Part shown: positions 54,427 through 63,495 of the stretch, one piece after another
How the letters are laid out: every line of letters starts with the position of its first letter
Numbering within the stretch: position 1 is the first letter of the stretch
Assembly (NCBI GenBank): GCA_019391515.1
Contig: JAHXQP010000029.1
Span: forward strand, 32,411 to 96,410
Direction: 5' to 3'
Length of the DNA stretch: 64,000 bases
Origin: Clostridiaceae bacterium
GTDB taxonomy: Bacteria > Bacillota > Clostridia > Tissierellales > Sporanaerobacteraceae
The notes under the pieces: model-generated
Database searches by the model: none
Told to the model about the DNA's origin: nothing
What the model saw: only the letters and a program-made list of their open reading frames with translations
Program-made: the position numbers and the translations under genes

Positions 54427-55700
54427 TTATCACATCTCCCATTACTTGTTTTTTCCGTATCAACATCCATTAAAGCAGTTTTATATACTCTAACCGTTAA
54501 AACCATGATGATACCACTTATTGTTATTACATAGCTCGGTGAAATTATATCATAAAGAAAACCAAAAATCATTTGTCCTACTGGAATAAAAATAGTTACA
54601 ATCAGATTAAATACCGTAGAAGTTCTTCCCATAAATTCAATAGGAGTTACTTCATTAAACATTGTTCCTATAGCTATATTGGCAACTGTTACTAATATAC
54701 CTATCATAAAAGAAATTGCTGATAATAAAAAATATATAAGGTTTGAACTAAAATTATTCAGCATAATACTAGAAGGTATCGGAGCCATAATTAATATAAG
54801 TAATCCTATAAATATAAAACTAACATAAGAAAGTTTACCAATAGGAATCTTTTTTATGTAACTAGAACATAAAATTGGTGCAATAAGCATAGAACCAGAC
54901 AAAACCATTTGAAATACTCCAAATTGAAAATCTGTTGCTTTCAATACTTCTTTAATTATAAAAATCAATCCTATTGAAAAAAGAGGGCCAATAGCAAAGT
55001 TAATTATTGTTCCTAAACTTATCATAATAAATATAAATTTATTTTGTCTAATAATATTTATTCCATCTATCATGTCATCTTTAAATGATTTGATACTTAT
55101 CTTATCTGGTTTTTTATGTTTTTTAGGGATATCTATAAACATCTCACTAACACCTGATACTAAAAAACTAATAAAATTCATTATCAAAATAAGTTTTAAA
55201 CCAAACTTTCCATAAATTAACGCACCAATTACAGGAGCTAATAATTGTCCTAGATTCATAACTAATGAATTTATAGAGTTTGCATCGAACAATTCCTCTT
55301 TATCTACCATACTTGGCAAAACAGCAGACATGGCAGAACCAAAAAATATTTCAGTAACCTCTAATAAAATAACTAGTAAATAAATCATGGATAAGGAGAA
55401 ACTCTCATTTTTTATAAAAATTATGGCATAAACCCCGATTATAAATGCATTCAATATATCTAATATTACTATGGTTTTTTTCCTATCAAACCAATCACCG
55501 AAGACCCCAGCTATTGGTGATAATAATACTCTAGGAATAATTGATATGGATAACATGGAAGCAAATATAGTAGCTGAACCAGTTATTTCAAGTACATATA
55601 GGGATAATGCAAATTGCTGTATATTACTCCCCATTAAAGAAACTAATTTTCCCAGCATTAATAAAAAGAAATCTTTTTGTCTAATAAGATTTTTGTTCAT
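54423..55700 (-). CDS. MFS transporter (macrolide/drug efflux MefA-like)
   Basis: 425 residues, 12 membrane helices. Layout and motifs (LGKLVSLMGSNIQQFALSLYVLEITGSA, AGVFGDWFDRKKTIVILD with the A-loop DR-K motif) fit the MFS_3/enterobactin-exporter and macrolide-efflux group. It is the first gene of an operon with the ArsR-type regulator behind a near-consensus promoter. ATG at 55700 with GGAGGTT. The exported compound is unknown. Confidence 0.88.
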   Translation of the reverse strand: MNKNLIRQKDFFLLMLGKLVSLMGSNIQQFALSLYVLEITGSATIFASMLSISIIPRVLLSPIAGVFGDWFDRKKTIVILDILNAFIIGVYAIIFIKNESFSLSMIYLLVILLEVTEIFFGSAMSAVLPSMVDKEELFDANSINSLVMNLGQLLAPVIGALIYGKFGLKLILIMNFISFLVSGVSEMFIDIPKKHKKPDKISIKSFKDDMIDGINIIRQNKFIFIMISLGTIINFAIGPLFSIGLIFIIKEVLKATDFQFGVFQMVLSGSMLIAPILCSSYIKKIPIGKLSYVSFIFIGLLILIMAPIPSSIMLNNFSSNLIYFLLSAISFMIGILVTVANIAIGTMFNEVTPIEFMGRTSTVFNLIVTIFIPVGQMIFGFLYDIISPSYVITISGIIMVLTVRVYKTALMDVDTEKTSNGRCDK

Positions 55701-55730
55701 AATATAACCTCCAAGTCATTTGTTGATTAT

Positions 55731-55785
55731 ATTATATTTAGATATCTATCATATGTCAATATAATAATTAGATAAGCATCTAATT
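55731..55785 (-). promoter_or_regulatory. MFS-arsR promoter with two palindromic operators
   Basis: Minus strand TTGACA (55759-55754), exactly 17 bases, TATAAT (55736-55731): a perfect consensus. The spacer contains palindrome TAGATATCTA. A second inverted repeat, AATTAGAT / ATCTAATT with a 4-base gap, lies upstream of the -35 (55766-55785). Both share an AGAT half-site. A strong promoter gated by such sites fits repression by the operon's own ArsR-type protein. Confidence 0.7.
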
Positions 55786-55833
55786 GTTAGTTAAAGATAT
55801 ATAATTATATACACCTTTTTATTGTATACAAAT

Positions 55834-55873
55834 AAAAAAGCTTTAACATGAATATCCATGTTAAAGCTTTTTT
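55834..55873 (-). terminator. Terminator of the corrinoid/DCCP operon
   Basis: AAAAAAGCTTTAACATG / CATGTTAAAGCTTTTTT, 17 perfect pairs with a 6-base loop, about 85 bases after the last gene of the cluster. Confidence 0.88.
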
Positions 55874-55957
55874 AGTAGTTATTTTTTAGATATAATTTTC
55901 CCATTTTTAGATCATATTTTCTTTTTTAATAGTTTATCACTCAAAATAAAAAATATA

Positions 55958-56716
55958 CTATTTTATCTTTTGTGCTAAAACCCCTGCACCTATGGCTCCA
56001 GCATATCTTGCCATAGGATTTGTCTTTACTGGACTTTTAAGCTTTTCTGATAAACTTCTAACTATATAGTCACATTCACATAGTCCACCTGTGAGATAAT
56101 AGTTTGTACCTTCTGAATGCTTATTGCATAGGCTAGCCACTTTGCTTATTATTGAATCAACTATAGCATAAGCTATATCCTCTTTTTTCTCTCCTCTGCC
56201 AATAAGACTTATTACTTCTGATTCTGCAAAAACTGTACACATAGAACTTATGGAAATATCGCCACCAGTTTCAGCTAAATCACAGAGAGTATCTATATCT
56301 ACACCTAAAGTATTTGCCATAATCTCCAAAAATCTACCTGTACCTGCAGAACATTTATCATTCATTAAAAAATCCACTATCATTCCGTTTTCTACAGTTA
56401 TAACCTTTGTGTCCTGTCCTCCTATGTCTATTACAGTGCAATCTTCCCCTGTAAGATAAGCAGCCCCTTTTCCATGACAAGTTATTTCTGTAATAGTTTT
56501 GTGGGCATAAGGGACAGAAACCCTTCCATATCCTGTAGCTACTACTTTCATTTCTTCTTCTTTTATTCCCTTAGATATAATTTTTTCTTTTATTGTATTG
56601 GCTGTTTCTATACTACTCCAGCCTGTAGGCACAACAAAAGCATCTATTAGCTTATCATTTTCAAATAAAGCTGTTTTAGCTGCTGTAGATCCAATATCAA
56701 CCCCAGCATAATACAT
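55958..56716 (-). CDS. ASKHA ATPase activator of double-cubane reductase (acyl-CoA dehydratase activase family)
   Basis: 252 residues. The ASKHA phosphate motif YAGVDIGSTAAKTALF is at the N-terminus and VIDIGGQDTK further on. The cluster ligands are in NDKCSAGTGRFLEIMA and ISSMCTVFAESEV, one [4Fe-4S] bridging a dimer. It hydrolyses ATP to push an electron into its partner, here the adjacent double-cubane-type protein (34 bases upstream). It resembles HgdC, but no dehydratase alpha/beta pair exists nearby. ATG at 56716 with GGAGGG. It is the last gene of the operon. Confidence 0.9.
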   Translation of the reverse strand: MYYAGVDIGSTAAKTALFENDKLIDAFVVPTGWSSIETANTIKEKIISKGIKEEEMKVVATGYGRVSVPYAHKTITEITCHGKGAAYLTGEDCTVIDIGGQDTKVITVENGMIVDFLMNDKCSAGTGRFLEIMANTLGVDIDTLCDLAETGGDISISSMCTVFAESEVISLIGRGEKKEDIAYAIVDSIISKVASLCNKHSEGTNYYLTGGLCECDYIVRSLSEKLKSPVKTNPMARYAGAIGAGVLAQKIK

Positions 56717-56750
56717 ATTCCTATCCCTCCTCAAAACAAATGCAAAATAA

Positions 56751-57899
56751 TTATAACATCTCTATAAAGGCTGCTACTCTAGTCTTCAATTGCCCTTCAT
56801 CTGCCTGCGAATAGTCTGTTTCTATACTCATATATGGTATATCTTTCTCCTCTGTTACAAATTCTTTAATCCTACGAGTCTCTACATTATAAGTATGGCA
56901 AGCTTGTAAAATAACATCTATTACACCATCAACTTTGTATTCATCTATTAATTCAGACATTAGTTCAATTCTATTATCATTTGGTGCCATAACTGAACAT
57001 CCAACATTTAAATATTTTTCAGCTATTGCCTCAACTGGATCCTTAGTTTCATCTACTAAACGTGATTTTTCCTTTATTCCACTACAGTTTTCGTAGCATA
57101 CAACTACTGCTCCATTTGATTCTATAATAGGTATAAGTTTATCTGCAACTCCCCCCATTGGGCAACCTGTTATTAAAATTCTTGGAGCATCTTCTTCTAC
57201 CTTTCTAACCCCATTTGCATGTTCTTCTTTTAACTGTTCTACCATATCCATTATCTTTTTGTTTTGCTCATCCTTATCAAATGTAAATGAAGCACCATGT
57301 AGAACAGTGTGAAGTTCCATTCCAGTTATAGGAGGAGGACATATTTTACTTAGAGAATACAATTCTTTCAGTGCAATTCTTTCTTCGTTGCATTTCTTTA
57401 TAGCTTTTTTTAAATCATCATCTGTTATCTTAACATTAAATTCTTCTTCTAGTCTTTCTTTCAATATAATAATCTCATTTTTCCAAACTGAAAGTGCATG
57501 TTCTCTATCTGTAGCTTGAGGAAGTTGCATAACATGCATTGGTTTTATCTGATTTAAATATTCGTACATCTTTTTCTTTCCATCACAAGTTGTTTCCCCT
57601 ACAATTATATCTGAAAAGTATGTAAAAGGACATTTATCTGTTAGTGCAAAACCATAACTTGATTTTATAAGAGGACATAAATTCTTGGGCAAGTCTCTTT
57701 CAGCATCTGGTATTGTTTCATCACTCATACCACATAATGAAATTGGATGAGCTCCTGCAGCATATATAACTTCTATAGGAGTGAAAGTACAGAAAATACC
57801 TACTATATGTTCTCCTTCATCTTTATAATCTTTAACCTTTATAAAGGAATTTCTTCTTGCCTCACTAAAATCATCAAATGCTTTTGGTAAGTTATTCAT
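56751..57899 (-). CDS. Double-cubane-cluster-type anaerobic reductase (HgdB/DCCP family)
   Basis: 382 residues. It belongs to the 2-hydroxyacyl-CoA dehydratase subunit superfamily in its single-subunit form. Conserved cysteines are in HPISLCGMSDE, LPKNLCPLIK, LTDKCPFTY, GETTCDGKKK, ITGCPMGG and YENCSGIKE, a set fitting the [Fe8S9] double-cubane proteins described from Carboxydothermus. Those reduce small unactivated molecules such as acetylene in vitro; the natural substrate is unknown. Its activator follows directly. Lying in a corrinoid operon is the striking feature. ATG at 57899 with AAGGGGA. Confidence 0.87.
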   Translation of the reverse strand: MNNLPKAFDDFSEARRNSFIKVKDYKDEGEHIVGIFCTFTPIEVIYAAGAHPISLCGMSDETIPDAERDLPKNLCPLIKSSYGFALTDKCPFTYFSDIIVGETTCDGKKKMYEYLNQIKPMHVMQLPQATDREHALSVWKNEIIILKERLEEEFNVKITDDDLKKAIKKCNEERIALKELYSLSKICPPPITGMELHTVLHGASFTFDKDEQNKKIMDMVEQLKEEHANGVRKVEEDAPRILITGCPMGGVADKLIPIIESNGAVVVCYENCSGIKEKSRLVDETKDPVEAIAEKYLNVGCSVMAPNDNRIELMSELIDEYKVDGVIDVILQACHTYNVETRRIKEFVTEEKDIPYMSIETDYSQADEGQLKTRVAAFIEML

Positions 57900-57941
57900 T
57901 TTTATTTCCCCTTTCATAAAAGTAAATTTATCATACTATTT

Positions 57942-58817
57942 CTATAAAAACTCTATAGACCAAAGAGTTGAACCTTTAAGTTCTAAAGCTGTTCTTTTTA
58001 TACAATTGTGGCCTATTATCCTTATATCTTTTTTGTTTTCCAAAACATGATCTATGGCTTGTCCATAAGTTATCTTACTTTCAAATTTGATAGGATAAGA
58101 TTTAATATATCCCATATTCTGAAAAACCGCAGATGTCTTTCCACAAATATGCATTATACTCCCATCCAACTCACTTTCCATACATTTTAATATATTATAA
58201 GTAGCTCTTCCACTAAACTCCTTATATACTCTTGGGCCAACAATATCTAAAGAGCCTACTGGATCTCCATAAGATATTATATTTGCTCCTCTATTTATTC
58301 CTTCCTTTATATACTTTATAATACTGTCTTCCATAACATTTAAAATTTCATAAATCATTTTCTTGTTTTTTCTTATAGCTTTATAAAATATCCTTGAATC
58401 TACTAGAGAAGTTATAATGGTAAAAGGCCCTTCTACATTTAGAACTACAGTTTCTCCCTGTGAATGCAATATTTCTACAGCTTTTAAAACTTCATTTATT
58501 CTTTTCCTGTTTAAATCTATTTCTTCAATTTCCATTAATTCATCTATAGAATTGAAAGCATAACTTTCCACTCTAGGGCCTGCTTTAGCATCTCCTAGTT
58601 TAATATTTCCTCCTAATGCTTCTGCTTCTACAGTATTGCAAAATGGAACCCTACATAAATTATCTTTTTTATACTCCTTTAGTTCTTTCGACAGAGTTGC
58701 TATATATTCAGCTTTAGTATGAACTTCTGGAAAGCTCAATCCTGTTTTTTTCACTATATCCCCAGGTATTTCTTCCATTTTGTCACTTATACACTTAAAA
58801 TCCATGATTTCACTCAT
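57942..58817 (-). CDS. UroD-fold methyltransferase-like protein, short form
   Basis: 291 residues, 60-70 shorter than its two paralogues in the operon. The MtaA/CmuA-type zinc site is kept: MHICGKTSAVFQNMG near residue 220 and a cysteine in IGHNCIKR near the C-terminus. It contains FCNTVEAEALG, as in the paralogues. The usual N-terminal strand (ERLFCAIKREKVDRPP in the 60663 protein) is missing, so it may be specialised or inactive. Located between the RACo-like activator and the double-cubane gene. Substrate unknown; probably methyl transfer to or from the corrinoid protein. Confidence 0.8.
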   Translation of the reverse strand: MSEIMDFKCISDKMEEIPGDIVKKTGLSFPEVHTKAEYIATLSKELKEYKKDNLCRVPFCNTVEAEALGGNIKLGDAKAGPRVESYAFNSIDELMEIEEIDLNRKRINEVLKAVEILHSQGETVVLNVEGPFTIITSLVDSRIFYKAIRKNKKMIYEILNVMEDSIIKYIKEGINRGANIISYGDPVGSLDIVGPRVYKEFSGRATYNILKCMESELDGSIMHICGKTSAVFQNMGYIKSYPIKFESKITYGQAIDHVLENKKDIRIIGHNCIKRTALELKGSTLWSIEFL

Positions 58818-58834
58818 TTTATCACCTATCTATA

Positions 58835-60646
58835 TTAGTTAAAAGTTAAACATTTAGTAAATAGCTTTTCATAGCCTTCTTTTGTAGATAGCTCAAAGTG
58901 CTCTATATCCTTAGCTATGTCCTCCATTTCCTTTCTTGTTCCCTTAGATAATAAACATATCATAGCTCCAGTTTTAGATGAGTTTCCTATATAATTTATC
59001 TTGTCCTTCAAATTTTCTGGTATAATCCCTACACCAGTCAAACTACTTATCTTTAAATGTCTACCAAACTGTCCTGCTATAACTATACTGTCAAGGTCTT
59101 CCATACCCATATCCATAAAATCTAAAAGTGCATAAAATCCAGAAGAAATAGCACCTTTAGCTAATTGAACTTGTCTAATATCTTCTTGGGTTATAGATAT
59201 TGTTTCATCTCCATTTTTATATAAAATAACTTTCCTTTTCTTGCCTTCTTCCACTAGATGTTCAGCTAATATATAACGTTCTTCTTTGTCTAAATCCTCT
59301 TTTCTTTTCAACCTGCCAGACTTCTTTATAATCCCTTTTTTATGGAGGTCAGCTATAGCTTCTAATATCCCACTTCCACATATTCCCATGGGCTCTACAT
59401 CTCCAATTACTTGAAGTGCAACTCCATCTTCGTTAAATTGTATGCCTTCAATAGCTCCATCTGCCGCTCTCATGCCACAACTTATATTTGCCCCTTCTAG
59501 TGCTGGACCAGCAGCACAGGAACATGAGACAAGCTTTCCACCTTTAGACAATAGCATTTCCCCATTTGTTCCAATATCAATGAAAAATACATTGTCTTTA
59601 GTATCTTTTAAATTAGCTACTACAGCTCCAGCTACGATATCTGCACCAATGAAACTAGATACTCCTGGCAAGCAATATAGTCTTCCAAATGGTGATATTT
59701 TAAGACCTATGCTCTTGGCCCATAAGTTTTTTTCTTTTGAAAAAATTGTAGCATAAGGCGATTTCCCTATAGTGTTGGTTTCAATCCCCAATAGTAAATG
59801 CATCATAGTAGCATTAGCTCCTACAGCTATTTCATAGACATTTTGAATATCTATACCATTTTTATTACATAGATTTTCTAATAGGGAGTTTATGCAATCT
59901 ACTATAGCTTCTTGTAATAGACAGAGACCATTATCCTTTCTTTTTACAAAATCTATACGGGATAATACATCAAGACCATATTCTTTCTGAGGATTTATAG
60001 AAGTTTCTGTTCCAATTTCTTTACCAGTATTTAAATCTATAAGGGATACAACTACTGTAGTAGTTCCAATATCTACTGCAGCCCCATATAATTTCTTCTT
60101 TGTATCTCCAGATTCTACACCTATTAATTCATCTTCATAATATAGTAAAGTAACTTTTCCTCCGTTATTTACATTAGCCAAAGCCTTTAAAATTTCAGTA
60201 TTATTATGATATAATTCTTCACCTATAGATTTTTCTAAAACCTTCTCGTAGGAAAGATTGTTTTTCAGAGTAGGCTTTTCCAAAGCAATAACTTCTTTAT
60301 AGATAATAGGATTTAATTCTGCATCAGGAATGTAGCCATCTGATAATGCCTTATAATTTTTCTCTTCTTTATTTAAAAATTTTACACATATATGACCCTT
60401 AGGATAGACAAAACAACTAAGCCTTATATTTTTTTCTAGTTCTTTCTTTGAAAGATATTTTAGCTCCTCTTCTGTAGGCTCTTCTAGTTTTCCCTTAATT
60501 ATTTGCACCTTGCATTTTCCGCAATAGCCTTTTCCACCACAAGGACTTTCTATAATTTCTCCACTATCTTGCAATATATCAAGAAGGCTTTCACCTTCTT
60601 GATAACTATAGGATATACCTTTGTTGTATATTTCCAACATACTCAT
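58835..60646 (-). CDS. Reductive activator of corrinoid protein ([2Fe-2S] + ASKHA, RACo/DUF4445 family)
   Basis: 603 residues. The N-terminal ferredoxin domain has ligands in SPCGGKGYCGKCKVQ and a fourth cysteine in IRLSCFVYP. A linker leads to the ASKHA domain with AAVDIGTTTVVVSLID, FFIDIGTNGEMLLS and VIAGQFGRHL. Proteins of this type use ATP to reduce accidentally oxidised Co(II) corrinoid back to Co(I), and act with MtaC/MtvC-type proteins. A corrinoid protein is encoded in the same operon. ATG at 60646. Placed between UroD-fold genes. Confidence 0.92.
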   Translation of the reverse strand: MSMLEIYNKGISYSYQEGESLLDILQDSGEIIESPCGGKGYCGKCKVQIIKGKLEEPTEEELKYLSKKELEKNIRLSCFVYPKGHICVKFLNKEEKNYKALSDGYIPDAELNPIIYKEVIALEKPTLKNNLSYEKVLEKSIGEELYHNNTEILKALANVNNGGKVTLLYYEDELIGVESGDTKKKLYGAAVDIGTTTVVVSLIDLNTGKEIGTETSINPQKEYGLDVLSRIDFVKRKDNGLCLLQEAIVDCINSLLENLCNKNGIDIQNVYEIAVGANATMMHLLLGIETNTIGKSPYATIFSKEKNLWAKSIGLKISPFGRLYCLPGVSSFIGADIVAGAVVANLKDTKDNVFFIDIGTNGEMLLSKGGKLVSCSCAAGPALEGANISCGMRAADGAIEGIQFNEDGVALQVIGDVEPMGICGSGILEAIADLHKKGIIKKSGRLKRKEDLDKEERYILAEHLVEEGKKRKVILYKNGDETISITQEDIRQVQLAKGAISSGFYALLDFMDMGMEDLDSIVIAGQFGRHLKISSLTGVGIIPENLKDKINYIGNSSKTGAMICLLSKGTRKEMEDIAKDIEHFELSTKEGYEKLFTKCLTFN

Positions 60647-60662
60647 AAATTCTTCACTCCAT

Positions 60663-61721
60663 CTATGATGATTTTAAAACTATATTTTTTGATGTTGATT
60701 CCTTTGCAACCTCTACCATTGACTGTATATTTTCTAATTTAGTTCTTGGACCTATACCACAGGCTGGTGATAATATGTCCACTCCACTTTTTATACAGCC
60801 TTTAGCAAGATTTTCCACAATATCTGGGGAGCTTTTTTCAATGGCTAAGGTACTTACATTTCCCATAATAGCTTTGTTGTTCACATTATTTGCTACTTCT
60901 TTCACACTAGCTATAGAATCAAAACTTATAACATCACTGTCAAGGGAATTAAGTATTCCATATACACTTTTTAGCTTTCCACATATATGGATTATAGTTC
61001 CTCCTGGAACATCCTCTTTAACTGCATTGACTATTTTGTTTAAATAAGGAGCAGCAAATTCTTTAAATAGCTTTGGTCCTAAAATTTCTCCCGTACCACT
61101 AGGATCTGAAATAGATAATATATCTGCTCCAGCTTGTATCTGAGCCTTAGCAAAACTTATAAGATTTTCCGTAACAAATTCCATAAATTCATGGGCTTCT
61201 TTAGGTTTTCTTCTAAGCTCCTTATAATAATCTACTGGTTCCATCAAAGAAGAGGCTGTACTTACAGGCCCTACTAAATTGGCTATAATAGGAATATCTG
61301 AACTTTCACTTTTAAGTATCTTTATAGCATCTAAAACTACTTTAGTTCTCCCTTTGGTTAAGTCTAATTCTTTGAGCTTGTTCCACTCTGTAACAGAGTT
61401 TATCGGATATTCTATAACTCTAGGCTCATTTATCTTAGTACCTAAACCTACAATAGCCCCCATAGATTCTGCTTCTACAGTCATACAAAAAGGTACTCCA
61501 AAATTTTCAAAACCTCCATTTTCGCAAACCCCCATAGTAAGCTTTGCCATCATCTCTGGATCCTTATGGGCCTCTGGCCACTCTACTTTAGTAATATCCA
61601 TAATATCTTCTATAATCATATTCATCATACCGCCGGGACAAATACATGGAGGCCGATCTACTTTTTCCCTTTTTATTGCACAAAATAGTCTTTCTTTTTT
61701 AGATAAAGAATTTATAGGCAT
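60663..61721 (-). CDS. UroD-fold corrinoid methyltransferase (MtaA/CmuA family)
   Basis: 352 residues, full-length UroD fold. Starts SKKERLFCAIKREKVDRPPCICPGG; zinc ligands HICGKLKSV near residue 240 and LSPACGIGPRT near 322, the His-x-Cys ... Cys pattern of cobamide:methyl-acceptor methyltransferases. It probably moves methyl groups between the corrinoid protein and a donor or acceptor such as an O-methyl compound or tetrahydrofolate. It lies between the RACo-like gene and the 61749 paralogue. GGAGG precedes the ATG by seven bases. Confidence 0.87.
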   Translation of the reverse strand: MPINSLSKKERLFCAIKREKVDRPPCICPGGMMNMIIEDIMDITKVEWPEAHKDPEMMAKLTMGVCENGGFENFGVPFCMTVEAESMGAIVGLGTKINEPRVIEYPINSVTEWNKLKELDLTKGRTKVVLDAIKILKSESSDIPIIANLVGPVSTASSLMEPVDYYKELRRKPKEAHEFMEFVTENLISFAKAQIQAGADILSISDPSGTGEILGPKLFKEFAAPYLNKIVNAVKEDVPGGTIIHICGKLKSVYGILNSLDSDVISFDSIASVKEVANNVNNKAIMGNVSTLAIEKSSPDIVENLAKGCIKSGVDILSPACGIGPRTKLENIQSMVEVAKESTSKNIVLKSS

Positions 61722-61748
61722 AAAAATCCTCCCTTAAATCAATTCATG

Positions 61749-62840
61749 TTATTCATATCTATTAAAACTCATTAATTCTTCTAGTTTTTCATCTGTAATT
61801 GGCCATCCAATCTCCCTAGCTGTATCCAACATAGCATCAATATTTTCTATAGGTGTTTCTACTGGAAGTCCGCAGCCTGACATAATGCCATATCCTTTAG
61901 GAGACTTATATCCATCTTTTACGCACTGTAAAGTAGCCTTCCTAACATCTTCCTTAGTACCTGCATACATTATAGAAGAAGGGTCCACATTTCCCATTAT
62001 CTTTATTCTATCTCCTACAGTTTCCGTACAGTTTTTAAGGCTTGCAATATTATCTATACTTAAGGCCCCTACGCTTATATCTACTACATCTTCCCATATA
62101 CCATCTGTTTTTCCACATATATGTATTGAAGTTCCAGAGCCTTTAGACTTAATAAAATCTACAAATCTTTTTAAATATGGCTTTGAAAATTCTCTAAAAT
62201 GTTTTGGACTCACTACAGTACAAGAAGACATAGGCTCTGCAATACTTATGCCTATTCCCTGTTTAATAGTTGCATCTGCAAATCTTATACAGTTTTCTAA
62301 TGAAATTTCGCATAATCTATGAACCGATTCAGGATCTTTTATCATCATCTTTGTCATAGTTTCTACGCCAATTAAAAAGAAAGCAGAAGTGAAAGGTCCC
62401 ACAACTAAGGCTGTACAAGGAACTTCTTCTCCTATTTCATCTTGCACATATTTCATAGCTTCAATATGGATTGGCAATCTCGCATCCTTGTATGGATCTA
62501 TAGGCTCTAATTTAGATATTTCCGAAATATCTTTTATAGCTGGTTCTAAAAGATCCACTGTTTCATCCTCTGGATATTTCATCTTAGCACCCATAGCTTC
62601 TGCAATTATAAAAAGGTCAGTAAATACCTTTGCACCATCTCCACCAAACCTTCTATGGGTTGCAATAACTGCATCGGCTAAAGTTCTAGCACTATGGTTA
62701 AACTCTGAAATCTTACATCCTAAAACCCTTGCAATACCATTAGATAAATTAGGATTGCACTGAATTCTATCTACATCTTCTCCTTTTGAAAAAGCAACAG
62801 CCCTTTCCATAGGTGTCATTTCATCTTTAAACAGCGACAT
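61749..62840 (-). CDS. UroD-fold corrinoid methyltransferase (MtaA/CmuA family)
   Basis: 363 residues. The zinc site is IHICGKTDGIWED near residue 245 and IMSGCGLPVETP near 330. The N-terminus MTPMERAVAFSKGEDVDRIQCNP is the family start. It overlaps the corrinoid-protein gene by 14 bases, implying tight coupling and suggesting it is the enzyme that works most directly with the corrinoid. Whether it is the substrate-specific or the general methyltransferase cannot be told from sequence. Ribosome site GGGGGA precedes ATG 62840. Confidence 0.87.
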   Translation of the reverse strand: MSLFKDEMTPMERAVAFSKGEDVDRIQCNPNLSNGIARVLGCKISEFNHSARTLADAVIATHRRFGGDGAKVFTDLFIIAEAMGAKMKYPEDETVDLLEPAIKDISEISKLEPIDPYKDARLPIHIEAMKYVQDEIGEEVPCTALVVGPFTSAFFLIGVETMTKMMIKDPESVHRLCEISLENCIRFADATIKQGIGISIAEPMSSCTVVSPKHFREFSKPYLKRFVDFIKSKGSGTSIHICGKTDGIWEDVVDISVGALSIDNIASLKNCTETVGDRIKIMGNVDPSSIMYAGTKEDVRKATLQCVKDGYKSPKGYGIMSGCGLPVETPIENIDAMLDTAREIGWPITDEKLEELMSFNRYE

Positions 62841-63495
62841 TCATCTTCCCCCTTACTAAATCTTTAGCTAATCTTGCAGCCCTCGAAGCTTCCGGTGCAT
62901 ATCCATCTGCACCTATTTTGTCTGCAAAACTTTGTGATATTGGTCCTCCTCCAACCATAACTACTACATCATCCCTCATACCTTCTTCTTTCAATAAATT
63001 AACCACTATCTCCATATTGTCCATAGTGGTCGTCATTAAAGTTGAAAGACCTATTAATTTAGCTCCCAGTTCCTTCGCTTTGTTAATAAATTCACCAGGT
63101 GGCACATCTCTTCCCAAATCATATACTTCAAACCCTGTAGTTTCTAACATGATTTTAAATAGATTTTTGCCTATATCATGGGTGTCTCCTTCTACTACTC
63201 CAACTACCGCTTTATACTTTTCTTCAGTTTCATCATATTTTAAATGAGGTTTCAAAACGTCCATACCTGCATACATGGCATCTGAACACATTAGAAGTTC
63301 TGGAATATAGTATTCCTCTTCTTCATAAAGCTTACCTGCCTCATCCATTCCAGCAGCTAAGCCATTAGAAATCCCTTCATATGCATCATATCCGCTTTCT
63401 ATGAAATCGTTTGCAATTTCTATAGTATCATCTTCTTCCATATCCACTACAGATTCAGCCAAATCCTTTAAAAGCTTTTCCTTTACATTGGACAT
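62827..63495 (-). CDS. Corrinoid (cobalamin-binding) methyltransferase protein, MtaC/MtvC type
   Basis: 222 residues. An N-terminal helical cap domain (about 1-90) is followed by a B12-binding Rossmann domain with GDTHDIGKNLFKIML (DxHxxG, lower cobalt ligand) near residue 105, STLMTTTMDNM and VMVGGGPIS. It carries the methyl group between partner enzymes. It is the first gene of the seven-gene operon. The ATG at 63495 has GGAGG nine bases upstream; the track's TTG start is rejected. No cobalamin riboswitch is seen in the 230 bases upstream. Confidence 0.93.
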   Translation of the reverse strand: MSNVKEKLLKDLAESVVDMEEDDTIEIANDFIESGYDAYEGISNGLAAGMDEAGKLYEEEEYYIPELLMCSDAMYAGMDVLKPHLKYDETEEKYKAVVGVVEGDTHDIGKNLFKIMLETTGFEVYDLGRDVPPGEFINKAKELGAKLIGLSTLMTTTMDNMEIVVNLLKEEGMRDDVVVMVGGGPISQSFADKIGADGYAPEASRAARLAKDLVRGKMNVAV

